Below are positions 8,498 to 16,570 of a stretch of DNA of 64,000 nucleotides, piece after piece (within the stretch, counting starts at the first letter, position 1; the number at the start of each line of letters is the position of its first letter). Under the pieces are notes generated by a model. It saw only the letters and a list, made by a program, of their open reading frames with translations, did no database searches and was not told the DNA's origin. This DNA comes from Tolypothrix bouteillei VB521301 (lineage in GTDB: Bacteria; Cyanobacteriota; Cyanobacteriia; Cyanobacteriales; Nostocaceae), in the NCBI RefSeq assembly GCF_000760695.4, contig NZ_JHEG04000001.1:2078717-2142716 (forward strand). Direction: 5' to 3'. The translations under genes were made by a program, and so were the position numbers.

Positions 8498-8679
8498 TTT
8501 CTAGAATTTCTTTTACATATAAAAGGCTTCGCTTCGATAGCGATACAGAATCTTTAGTTATGAATTTATGTAAACAACGTTACAAGATCCCCGCCTTTTT
8601 TAAGAAATCTAGGGAGTTAACCCACGTCAAAGTATTTGTATAATTATCAAAACTATCAGTTAATTTACTAATTACTAAA

Positions 8680-9591
8680 ATGATAAAGCGGATTTTACGC
8701 TGGGTAATTTTGGGTGGAACTTTATTTTTTTTAGCAAAAGCCCTTAAGGATAATTGGCAAGGGGTTGCGGCTGTTAATATTGATGCTTTGGGTTGGGCAA
8801 TTCTAGCGATTGCAACAGGTATAACATTACTGGCACACATTTGGGCAGGTTGGATTTGGGCTTGGGTTCTTCAAGATTTAAATCAACCTATACGTTCTTC
8901 TGAATTTGTTCAAGTCTACTTAAAAACAAATATCGCTAAATATATACCGGGTAATGTTTGGCATTACTATGGACGAATCCTCGCAGCCAAAAATGCTAGT
9001 ATCTCTGTAGAAATTGCAACTCTCAGTGTTTTGTTAGAACCACTGCTCATGGCTGCGGCTGCTTTAATTATTTTTTTGCTTACCAGTCAATCTATAGTTA
9101 GCGAATCGACCCTCTACTTGCACATAATACAACTTTTTTGCTTGCTGGGAGTTCTTTGCGTACTTCATCCGAAGTTTTTAAACTTTGGAATTGCCATCGT
9201 ACAACGCTTGAAGGTCAAAAAGTCAGATTCTACTCCAACCTCAACTCCCACTCTTCAGCATTACCCGTGGCGACCTTTGTTAGGAGAACTGGGTTTTGTC
9301 GTTTTGCGTGCTTTTGGTTTTGTTTTAACTCTTTTTGCTCTAAGCCCTTTATATTGGAATCATATACCTTTGTTGTTGGGAGCTTTTAGCTTTTCTTGGT
9401 TGTTAGGGTTTATTATTCCGGGTGCGCCTGGTGGCTTGGGAGTATTTGAAGCCACTGCGATCGCACTCTTACAGTCTCATTTTCCACCCTCTTTAGTCAT
9501 TAGTGCTGTTGGTCTTTATCGCCTTATTAGTATTTTTGCTGAAACTGTAGGAGCTACTTTAGCATGGCTTGATAAACGTTTTTCGTTGTAA
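8680..9591 (+). CDS. lysylphosphatidylglycerol synthase-type transmembrane (flippase-like) protein
   Basis: A 303-residue polytopic membrane protein of the UPF0104/LPG-synthase TM family, which includes the lipid-flipping half of MprF and YbhN-like proteins. About eight hydrophobic segments are visible. Family motifs are VYLKTNIAKYIPGNVWHYYGR (85-105), ATLSVLLEPLLMA (115-127) and the C-terminal PGAPGGLGVFEATAIALL (249-266). The soluble synthetase half of MprF is absent, so a role in moving a lipid or lipid-linked substrate is more likely than lysyl transfer. It is divergent from the lipoprotein genes and convergent with the next gene, 8 bp apart. Confidence 0.85.
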   Translation: MIKRILRWVILGGTLFFLAKALKDNWQGVAAVNIDALGWAILAIATGITLLAHIWAGWIWAWVLQDLNQPIRSSEFVQVYLKTNIAKYIPGNVWHYYGRILAAKNASISVEIATLSVLLEPLLMAAAALIIFLLTSQSIVSESTLYLHIIQLFCLLGVLCVLHPKFLNFGIAIVQRLKVKKSDSTPTSTPTLQHYPWRPLLGELGFVVLRAFGFVLTLFALSPLYWNHIPLLLGAFSFSWLLGFIIPGAPGGLGVFEATAIALLQSHFPPSLVISAVGLYRLISIFAETVGATLAWLDKRFSL

Positions 9592-9599
9592 TCGATCGG

Positions 9600-10919
9600 T
9601 TAAACGGTTTTGTTCTTTAGCTGAGAAAAAACATGGTAATCATCAAGATTCACCTGTGGTTCGGCAAGCGGTTCATCTTCTTTTATCTTAATCAAATTAT
9701 ACTCAACATTTTCTGCATAAATTGCAAAAGTAATATTAAACATTTCAATAAAATTGATCAACCACTGGCATTCATCTTCTGGATAATTATTGTAGTAGCG
9801 GATCAAGTAAGCTATGCGGCTTTCCAAATGAATACGCGAATTTTTAGAAATTAAAATAATTTTTAGCAATACAATAACCAATGTCAGAGGATGACCTTGA
9901 GATAATAGTAAAATAAATAATGATGAAGGTTCTTTACCATTTTCAGTTATTAAATGGTCAATGACTTTATTACAAGTTCTTAACACTAAATCCTTGTTAA
10001 TTATTTCTGTATGTTGCTCGGCTTTCCAAGGATATAGCTTTTCTGACAATTGCGTTTTTAAAGTTTCAATAAAATCCTGTTGTTGAACTGAAAAAATCAA
10101 ATACTTTTGCAAATTCTCCTTAAATTCTTCTAATGTTTGATTTTGAGTTTGCTGAATAAAGATATTGGCAATATTTTCATAACTAAACGTACCTTTCTTA
10201 ACAACAATCGCTTTAATTAAACGGAGAACGTTATCTCCTAAAATACTGGGATTTTTGTATCGACTGGTGCTTGATGTAGAAGATTGAGAACGAGCAATAT
10301 ACATTGCCAATTCAAACTTAAATTTGTCTTTCAAATGTCTGGATAACTTTATAGCCGCTTCTTGTTGTTCCTTGGAATTGTTAATATCCAAAGATTGAGC
10401 GACTAGCAGATAAGAAGAGTAACGATTAATCCAATTTCTTTGAGATTGTTCGTCAATATTTTTCAAGGCAAAGAATTGAAGCTGATGATATTCTTCACTC
10501 TCAAGAAAATTTTCTATCCACTGAATATAAAAACTATTTTTTATATATTTAGTAGGCTTAAAATCTTTATAGCCAGACAGTAAATTCACTAATTCTTGAA
10601 CATACTTATGTCTTCTGTTGCTTTCCCAGTTATTAATCAGAATATAGCAGCAGCGCTTAAGTGTATGAATGAACTCCTGTTCTTCATTCTTAGAAAAGAT
10701 TTCATAAATTCCTGCTGTTGAATCAGAATTACCCGCCCCAAAAAATCCTAAGAATACACGCTTAAATTCTTGCAAAACATCTTCAGGTTCCCAGGTTTTG
10801 ACAATTCCAATAAAATAGTTATATATCCTTTCTTGTGCAATCTCTAAATCCAGTCGTTTGTTCTCAGAGTCAAAAGTATATTTATTGCTCTGACTACCCG
10901 TTAAGCTGTTAGCGGTCAT
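9600..10919 (-). CDS. unrecognised 439-residue protein
   Basis: I do not recognise this protein. It is mostly alpha-helical and soluble in appearance, rich in K, N, I, Q and L, with no signal peptide or membrane segment and no obvious catalytic motif. Noteworthy parts are RIYNYFIGIVKTWEPEDVLQEFKRVFLGFFG near the N-terminus, a serine-rich loop (SQSSTSSTSRYKNPS) in the middle and an acidic C-terminal third. The repeated helices suggest a scaffold or interaction protein. I chose the ATG at 10919 (MTANSLTGSQ); the frame extends to 10991 without a better site. Its stop is 8 bp from the convergent membrane-protein gene. Its AT content is higher than that of its neighbours. Confidence 0.75.
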   Translation of the reverse strand: MTANSLTGSQSNKYTFDSENKRLDLEIAQERIYNYFIGIVKTWEPEDVLQEFKRVFLGFFGAGNSDSTAGIYEIFSKNEEQEFIHTLKRCCYILINNWESNRRHKYVQELVNLLSGYKDFKPTKYIKNSFYIQWIENFLESEEYHQLQFFALKNIDEQSQRNWINRYSSYLLVAQSLDINNSKEQQEAAIKLSRHLKDKFKFELAMYIARSQSSTSSTSRYKNPSILGDNVLRLIKAIVVKKGTFSYENIANIFIQQTQNQTLEEFKENLQKYLIFSVQQQDFIETLKTQLSEKLYPWKAEQHTEIINKDLVLRTCNKVIDHLITENGKEPSSLFILLLSQGHPLTLVIVLLKIILISKNSRIHLESRIAYLIRYYNNYPEDECQWLINFIEMFNITFAIYAENVEYNLIKIKEDEPLAEPQVNLDDYHVFSQLKNKTV

Positions 10920-11190
10920 GGTATTTTTCAAGACCAAAGAATACCCAATACATATTCTTATCAGCTTAACTTGACCTACAAACAGTATCAATCGCTTCTT
11001 GAAAAGTTCAGTATTTCTTTAAACGAAGTTTTATCAAACCTTAAAATTACAGACTTACTTATATCAAAATTTATCAAAATCTATAAAAAACTACTTAAGT
11101 ACTCGTATGAAATTACACTTTACCTACAGATATATGAGGACTAGATAGTATTGACTATCTTTTCCAACTTTCCAAGATCTAATTTTTAAA

Positions 11191-11590
11191 TGGGGGTGGA
11201 GGGACTTGAACCCACACGACCTTTTACGGTCAACGGATTTTCATTCTCCTGCAGCTTTCGCTACTGCTTTACACTATCCACAAAGTTGTAAAGTTTTGAG
11301 AATTGGACCCTCCCTTTACCCTCGACTTAACGTTAGGGTAGCTCCCGTCGGGCCTCTGCACCTTCCGAGTTAGTCACTTGTCATTTATTGTTTGTCCTTT
11401 GTTATCAATCGCTAACCGAAGGACAAGTCAAAAATGACCGATAACTACCTTGGCTTGGCTCAGGATTGCCATGTCTGTAAACAGATCACAGATTTAGGTT
11501 TCCCTGAGTTTGAGAGCAGTCACTTGAAAGATTTCTCTATCAAGGCTCAGTTTTCTAAGTCCGTAGCGTCTACCATTCCGCCACACCCCC
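11191..11590 (-). tRNA. trnL: tRNA-Leu(UAA), interrupted by a group I intron
   Basis: Minus strand. The 5' exon is 11557-11590 (GGGGGTGTGGCGGAATGG.. ending ACGGACTT) and the 3' exon is 11191-11241 (AAAATCCGTTGACC.. to CACCCCCA). The exons join to an 85-nt leucine tRNA with a 7-bp acceptor stem (GGGGGTG/CACCCCC), a long variable arm and anticodon UAA. CCA is not encoded. The split lies between U34 and A35, the classic site of the cyanobacterial and plastid trnL intron. Confidence 0.95.
11242..11556 (-). ncRNA. group I self-splicing intron in trnL(UAA)
   Basis: A 315-nt intron whose core matches the Anabaena trnL intron as I remember it. Shared elements are ACTGAGCCTTGATAG.. (IGS/P1-P3 region), CTCAAACTCAGGGAAACCTAAAT, GACATGGCAATCCTGAGCC, AAGGTGCAGAG, CGACGGGAGCTACCC, GAGGGTAAAG, GTAGCGAAAGCTGCA, and a terminal G before the 3' exon. 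The intron is about 65 nt longer than the roughly 250-nt Anabaena form. The extra length is in P6b (about 11371-11447), which here is a long repeat-derived hairpin. No open reading frame is inside. Confidence 0.93.
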
Positions 11591-11806
11591 AGATGAATCC
11601 AGGTTTTGCTGGCTAGGTTGATTTTTACTCACCTCAATCAGCACTTGGACGATTATAGCAAAAGAAATCAGTTTTTGACTGATGTTTTTTTGTTCTTTAT
11701 ATATTCCACCACTAATTTTGCCATTTGTCCAATCATAAGGAAAAAAATATTGGGGATTGGCAATGGGCAATTTGGAAATGAGCGATAACTTATCATGGCT
11801 TCCCTG

Positions 11807-11833
11807 TCCCCCTTGTCCCCCTTGTCCCTCATT
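11807..11833. repeat. CCCCCTTGT decamer repeats
   Basis: Near-tandem copies of CCCCCTTGTC lie in the spacer before ndhL. The same repeat in the other orientation (GACAAGGGGGACAAGG) occurs inside the coding region of the OmpA-type gene at about 20630-20690. Confidence 0.5.
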
Positions 11834-11889
11834 CCCTATGATGGAAAACAGATGCACCAATAGGTCTTTTTCACCGAGAGCTAAGAATT

Positions 11890-12102
11890 ATGGTTGTAGC
11901 GCTACTGTATTTAGTTTTGGCAGGAGCTTATTTACTCGTCGTACCAGCAGCTGTCCTGCTGTATTTAAAATTTCGGTGGTACGTAGCTAGCTCTGTGGAA
12001 CGTGCTTTCATGTACTTTCTAGTATTTTTGTTCTTCCCAGGTCTACTGCTTCTGTCGCCTGTTATCAACTATCGCCCCCAACGGCGACAAATAGAAGTTT
12101 AA
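11890..12102 (+). CDS. ndhL: NAD(P)H-quinone oxidoreductase subunit L (NdhL)
   Basis: NdhL is a small membrane subunit of the cyanobacterial photosynthetic complex I (NDH-1), needed for cyclic electron flow, respiration and CO2 uptake. The 70-residue sequence has two hydrophobic helices ([22 protein letters not shown] and [21 protein letters not shown]) joined by [13 protein letters not shown] and ends PQRRQIEV. It leads a group with DUF3007 and trpA on the plus strand, an order I associate with many cyanobacteria. It starts at ATG 11890. Confidence 0.93.
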   Translation: MVVALLYLVLAGAYLLVVPAAVLLYLKFRWYVASSVERAFMYFLVFLFFPGLLLLSPVINYRPQRRQIEV

Positions 12103-12104
12103 GA

Positions 12105-12195
12105 AAGGATAAAGTATATAAGGATCGAGTATGAAATCCGGACGTATACTGTACTGGAACTTTTTTCATCCTTCATCCTTATATACTTCATCCTT
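12105..12195. repeat. inverted AAGGATAAA-type repeat between ndhL and the DUF3007 gene
   Basis: Left arm 12105-12125 and right arm 12175-12195 are complementary over 21 positions with one mismatch (AAGGATAAAGTATATAAGGA against its inverse). They enclose a 49-nt loop. A related AAGGATAAAGGATGAA hairpin lies at 55452-55499. It may attenuate transcription within the operon or process the transcript. Confidence 0.6.
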
Positions 12196-12205
12196 AATAC
12201 TTCTC

Positions 12206-12517
12206 ATGCGACGCATTGACGCTATTGGAATAGGTTTTGGCATTTTTCTATTAGGTGGCTTGATATATCTGTCACTACAGGTGGCTGGTATAGATGGCGC
12301 ACAAGCTGGAATTTGGACTCAAGCCGTACTCTTTGTGGGATTGATTGTCTGGTTGCTAACCTATTTGTTCCGTGCGGTGGGTCAAAAAATGACCTACCAC
12401 ACACAACGCCAACAGTACGAAGACGCCTTTTTCAAAAAGCGATTGGAAGAACTGTCTCCTGAAGAATTAGCCAAAATTCAAGCTGAAATCGAACAAGAAG
12501 AACAATCTCAAGTGTAA
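12206..12517 (+). CDS. DUF3007 family membrane protein
   Basis: A 103-residue protein starting [22 protein letters not shown]. It has two membrane helices (about 6-24 and 37-57), then an amphipathic, strongly charged C-terminus ([35 protein letters not shown]). This is the DUF3007 family of cyanobacteria and plastid-bearing plants; the function is not known to me. The frame is open from 12131, but the extra 25 residues are encoded by the inverted repeat, so I start at ATG 12206. It lies between ndhL and trpA. Confidence 0.85.
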   Translation: MRRIDAIGIGFGIFLLGGLIYLSLQVAGIDGAQAGIWTQAVLFVGLIVWLLTYLFRAVGQKMTYHTQRQQYEDAFFKKRLEELSPEELAKIQAEIEQEEQSQV

Positions 12518-12519
12518 AT

Positions 12520-12600
12520 TTGTTCTTCCTTTGTTATTTGTCCTTTGTCTTTAGGTATAGTGTCAAAGGACAACAGACCCATGACCGATCGCCAATGACA
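12520..12600. repeat. TTTGTCCTTTG inverted repeat element at the trpA start
   Basis: TTTGTTATTTGTCCTTTGTC on the left and CAAAGGACAACAGACCCATG on the right form an imperfect hairpin. Its right end (ATGACCGAT..CAATGACA) includes the trpA start codon. A similar arrangement (TTTGTCCTTTGTTATC .. AAGGACAAGTC .. AATGACCGATAAC) is found inside the trnL intron at 11371-11447. Confidence 0.5.
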
Positions 12601-13395
12601 GCTATTTCCAATCTCTTTGAAAATCTTGCAAGTCAATCCCAGTGCGCTCTGATTCCATTTATCACAGCTGGAGATCCGAATTTGGAAACAACAGCAGAAG
12701 CACTGCGAATTTTGGATCGCAATGGAGCAGACATTATTGAACTGGGTGTTCCTTACTCCGATCCTCTGGCTGATGGACCAATTATTCAAGCCGCAGCGAC
12801 TCGCGCTTTACAGCAAAGCATAACTTTGGATAAAGTCCTAGAAATGTTACAAAATGTAACTTCCAGTTTGCAAGCCCCTATTATTTTATTTACTTATTAC
12901 AATCCAATTCTAAATCGTGGAATTGAAAAGTTTTTTAAAGATATAGCAGCAGCTGGGGTTGCAGGATTGGTTGTACCGGATTTACCTTTGGAAGAGTCAT
13001 CTGGCTTACTCAAAATAGCTTCTGAGATGGGGATTGATGTTATTTTGTTGGTTGCTCCAACAAGTTCCTCCGAACGTATAGAAGCAATTGCTCGCTCTTC
13101 CCAAGGATTTATTTATTTAGTCAGTGTGACCGGGGTGACGGGAATGCGATCGCAAATGGAAACCCGAGTCTCAGATTTACTACAGCAGATTCGTAATGTT
13201 ACCGGCAAACCCATCGGTGTAGGTTTCGGCATTTCGCATCCAGAACAAGCCAAACAAGTGAAAGAGTGGGGATCTGATGCAGTTATAGTTGGTAGTGCTT
13301 TTGTCAAGCGTTTGGCAGAAGGAACACCACAGCAAGGACTCATTGCTATTTCCGAGTTTTGTCAAAGTCTCAAGACAGCAATTACTACATCTTAA
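12595..13395 (+). CDS. trpA: tryptophan synthase alpha subunit
   Basis: TrpA cleaves indole-3-glycerol phosphate to indole and glyceraldehyde 3-phosphate; indole passes to TrpB. This 266-residue TIM barrel shows [13 protein letters not shown] at the N-terminus, the catalytic [16 protein letters not shown] (conserved Glu and Asp, about 45-60), [13 protein letters not shown], and the phosphate-binding VGFGIS and VIVGSAFV segments. I chose ATG 12595 ([11 protein letters not shown]). The frame is open from 12520, but those residues come from a spacer repeat. It is the third gene of the ndhL group; no other trp gene is nearby. Confidence 0.95.
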   Translation: MTAISNLFENLASQSQCALIPFITAGDPNLETTAEALRILDRNGADIIELGVPYSDPLADGPIIQAAATRALQQSITLDKVLEMLQNVTSSLQAPIILFTYYNPILNRGIEKFFKDIAAAGVAGLVVPDLPLEESSGLLKIASEMGIDVILLVAPTSSSERIEAIARSSQGFIYLVSVTGVTGMRSQMETRVSDLLQQIRNVTGKPIGVGFGISHPEQAKQVKEWGSDAVIVGSAFVKRLAEGTPQQGLIAISEFCQSLKTAITTS

Positions 13396-13639
13396 GTAAG
13401 GATACTTACTGAATTTTTCCATGTAAAAAATGCTAGCTTTTTTTCACCTTCGTTGGTAGACAATTTAACAGATATCGTCTTGAATATAAAAAGCGCGTAT
13501 GTAGCGGTCAAAAACGAAATAATACAGCAAAATAGGGTAAAGGCTGTATGTGAAATTCAGTAGGATACATATCTTATGAGTGTGAGAGAGCGTCAGTCAA
13601 CGACCGTAGTAGTTTCGTTGCAAATTAAGGGAGAGGGCG

Positions 13640-14287
13640 ATGAGTGAGAGTATGGCATTTATCGGCGGAGTTGCTGTAGCTGGGTTAGCAGCTCTTTTGC
13701 TACTCAAAGGCTCAGCAAGTCCCATTCAGTCCGGTTTCACTGTTACTCCACAGATGCCAACAACTGTAGTAGCACCACCTGCAGTTATGGCTCCGCCTGC
13801 TACGTATCCCAGTCAAGCGTATCCCAATCCAGCACCGCTAAACCCCAATACTGAGGAGCTGCGGGTACAGATGGAACGGATGAAGATGGAAACCGCTCAA
13901 CTCCAGAAGGAAAACGCAGACCTCAAACAACAAAACCAACAACTTCAGGGACAAATTCAAAATACCCTGGCTCAGTGGAGCGCTCAGCAACAAAATCAAG
14001 CTCAAGCAGCACAGCAAGCAGCATTGCAGCAATCACAAAATCCTTGGTGGTCATCAGGTATTGTTTGGGCTGTCGGTGGTATGGCTTTAACTGTTGGCGG
14101 TGGTGTTGTCGTCGCTGGGATAAACGCTTTGTTCTCGCAAAAGCCCCGTCCCGCCCGTACCGTACAAGTTATTCATCCTTATAATGGTCCAACGCCACCA
14201 CTTGCGCCTGTACGTCGTCCGGAGTTTTTACCTCCTCGCAGCGATGTCAGAAGAGTTGAAACACACGATTACGATGATACATATTAG
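13640..14287 (+). CDS. membrane-anchored coiled-coil protein, unknown function
   Basis: A 215-residue protein with an N-terminal hydrophobic helix (FIGGVAVAGLAALLLL, 7-22), a Pro/Ala-rich linker (about 33-70), and a coiled coil rich in E, Q, K and L (about 71-115: RVQMERMKMETAQLQKENAD..). An Ala/Gln stretch follows, then a second hydrophobic helix (IVWAVGGMALTVGGGVVVAG, about 140-160) and a basic/proline-rich tail. A GGGAG sequence precedes the ATG. I do not recognise a named family. It may be a membrane scaffold; the tail repeats PxPxP suggest a protein-binding segment. Confidence 0.75.
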   Translation: MSESMAFIGGVAVAGLAALLLLKGSASPIQSGFTVTPQMPTTVVAPPAVMAPPATYPSQAYPNPAPLNPNTEELRVQMERMKMETAQLQKENADLKQQNQQLQGQIQNTLAQWSAQQQNQAQAAQQAALQQSQNPWWSSGIVWAVGGMALTVGGGVVVAGINALFSQKPRPARTVQVIHPYNGPTPPLAPVRRPEFLPPRSDVRRVETHDYDDTY

Positions 14288-15640
14288 TCGTGAGGCATTA
14301 GTAACGTTGAGCCACCCCGTTTAACGCTCAAGCTAGGAGCGGAAAAATTAATATATCATAAATATTCGGGCGCAAGATTGCTGACTGCGCTCTAAATTTC
14401 CGTTAGATAAACTATTTATTTGTCAAGTATAAACTGTCTCAGAAGTTAGCGATCGCAGTTGATTTCTTTTCAGACCCTAGCAGAAGATGGGCACAAAATC
14501 CTTCAGACTTAGGACATCTGTACTCAATTTTCTCCAAGAATTGACATATTCCCTGACACCTCCCAACTTTTGCTCGGGAAGCTTTCTTTATGTAAAAAAA
14601 CAGCGAATGCATACTAAAGATCCTTTAAACTCCCTCGAAAAATAATTTTTCTACATAAATTTCCGGATAAATTGTTATCTATCTAATTGTTTGTGAGATA
14701 CTTCTAGATGATAATACTGTTACCTAAGACCTAGTCAAAAATAAAGATTCGGTAAAGCAAGCTGGTGCATCGTTTACAGTTTACTGTATTATTCTCCTAA
14801 AACGTATTTGTGCAATGCCAAATCCGATGATTCTTAAATTAGTGGATTGGATATAGCTTGGGCTTTCCCTATTACCAGTTCACTGATAAAATAACAACTC
14901 GTGTTTTTGAGTTCAGTTTTGTTGAAAACCATTGGAGCAAGTCATTGAAATCTGGGGATGCAGCACAAGCAAGCCATGCAGTTTTTCGTGATTTTCATGC
15001 GATGAATAAGCTGAAGTGTGTTTGTCATGTCTGCATATTTGTATCCCAACCGGATCGTCAATGGTGTTCATCTGCTGCGTACTGTCAGGCAAAAAATCTG
15101 TGTGCAAACGCAGGTAAACCCTCTCTATTATACTCTGGCAGTAAAAAAATAAACATTTTGTAACATAAAAATGAAAAAAACACAATGGTATATAAAGCAG
15201 GTCAATATCCCACCCATTGCTCTACCACAAGTGGAGTATATGCCTTTCATTAACAGCAGAAAGGTGCTTTCAGCAAAACACCGTTGTGTATTCACGAGAA
15301 ACTATTTGCGTGCAATGCTTGCTTCTCGATTGTTGCTTGCTCACTGTACTGGAAGCACTGTAGTAACTGCAAGATCTCGCTTTTAGAAAGTGCTCTGCAA
15401 TGTTTTCCTTGTACAAGCAGAAGCTTAATATTTGTGATTCAATCCTAGTTTTGAGATATGCGTATATTTTTCAGTGTTGAAACTCAAACTTCCTTCAAAT
15501 TGAAAATCAATGTTTTTATCCCTGACAGGATTTTCAAGAGTAACAATTTGACGCATTAAGAGAGTTTAGGATTGACAGAAAAAATTAGGTGGTTCTATAG
15601 AAGCCTAAACGAAAGAAAAACCTTTGCTATTGGTTGAGCA
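14288..15640. other. 1.35-kb gene-free region upstream of the exported-protein cluster
   Basis: No convincing coding region is seen. Frames at 14858-15163 and 15171-15386 have noise-like composition and no ribosome-binding sites. The segment 14541-14585 (TTGACATATTCCCTGACACC ... CTCGGGAAGCTTTC) resembles a decayed transposon end or a -35-like element but cannot be confirmed. A promoter and long 5' leader for the cluster starting at 15641 probably lie at the right end. Confidence 0.45.
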
Positions 15641-16570
15641 ATGACTTTTATATCCTCATGCTTGAGGCATAAAAGCCTCTTTTTTACGTTTCCTGTATTA
15701 AGTATTTTTGCTTACAGTTTCCTGCCGTCGGTGGCTCAGACGCCAACCGGAGTAATCACAAATACTGCTGGTTCTGGTGCAAGCAATATTACAGAAACAA
15801 GATCGTCCAATTCAGTCACGTTTAGAGCAGGTCAAGGTGCTTTACAGATACTAAAAACAGGCGATCGCGCAGCGGCTGAACCGGGAGACAACGTCGTTTA
15901 CAGTCTTGCTGTGAGAAATACAGGTACAGCATCTCTATCAAATTTAACGATCGTAGACAGACTCCCTGTAGGACTGCAATTTGTTTCCAACACACTGCAA
16001 GGTTCTATAGGAAGTACGCGAGTTCCTTTGACTGCTAACACGACTTCAAATCGCACAATCACAATCACCTCCGCAACTGCACTACAGCCCAATCAAACCT
16101 TAAATATCCGCTATGCCGTTGAAGTCACACCGGATGCTATTCAAGGTACCGGCAGAAACTTGGCACAAGCACGATCTGGAAACTTGACTAGCAATCAAGC
16201 GAGCCACCTACTGAGAATCAGACCCGGAATAGTCTCAGATTGTGGCACCTTAATTGGACGAGTTTTTGTCGATAAAAATTTTGATGGCGAACAGCAACCA
16301 AACGAACCAGGAGTTCCTAATGCCGTAATTTACATGGATGATGGCAATCGGATCGTCACTGATGCCAAAGGGCTGTTCTCCCTAGCCAATGTCATTCCAG
16401 GACATCGAACAGCAACACTAGACTTGACAAGCTTACCGGGTTATGGCTTGGCACCCAATACGTACTTCATTGAAAGGAACAGTCAGTCACGCCTAGTCAA
16501 GCTAGCGCCTAACAGTATGGTAAGAGTGAATTTTGGTGTTACGCCTGCGTTTTCAGAGGATAAGCGATGA
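15641..16570 (+). CDS. exported DUF11-domain protein with a SdrD-like C-terminal domain
   Basis: 309 residues. The signal peptide (HKSLFFTFPVLSIFAYSFLPSVAQ) probably ends after VAQ near residue 33. Residues about 68-190 form a DUF11-type beta domain (LKTGDRAAAEPGDNVVYSLAVRNTGTA..LTIVDRLPVGLQF). Residues about 203-300 form a SdrD_B/carboxypeptidase-regulatory-like fold (GRVFVDKNFDGEQQPNEPGVPNAVIYMDDGNRIVTDAKGLFSL). Both are surface-protein modules. The stop overlaps the start of the next gene (ATGA), which indicates translational coupling to the barrel protein. First gene of the exported-protein cluster. The specific role is unknown. Confidence 0.8.
   Translation: MTFISSCLRHKSLFFTFPVLSIFAYSFLPSVAQTPTGVITNTAGSGASNITETRSSNSVTFRAGQGALQILKTGDRAAAEPGDNVVYSLAVRNTGTASLSNLTIVDRLPVGLQFVSNTLQGSIGSTRVPLTANTTSNRTITITSATALQPNQTLNIRYAVEVTPDAIQGTGRNLAQARSGNLTSNQASHLLRIRPGIVSDCGTLIGRVFVDKNFDGEQQPNEPGVPNAVIYMDDGNRIVTDAKGLFSLANVIPGHRTATLDLTSLPGYGLAPNTYFIERNSQSRLVKLAPNSMVRVNFGVTPAFSEDKR

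Noticed and set aside
14541..14590. Possible IS200/IS605-type end (TTGACATATTCCCTGACACC...)
   Set aside because: Only a loose resemblance; no tnpA or tnpB and no matching second end were found.
14858..15386. Two open frames of 101 and 71 codons before the exported cluster
   Set aside because: No Shine-Dalgarno sequence, cysteine/serine noise-like composition, no family resemblance.
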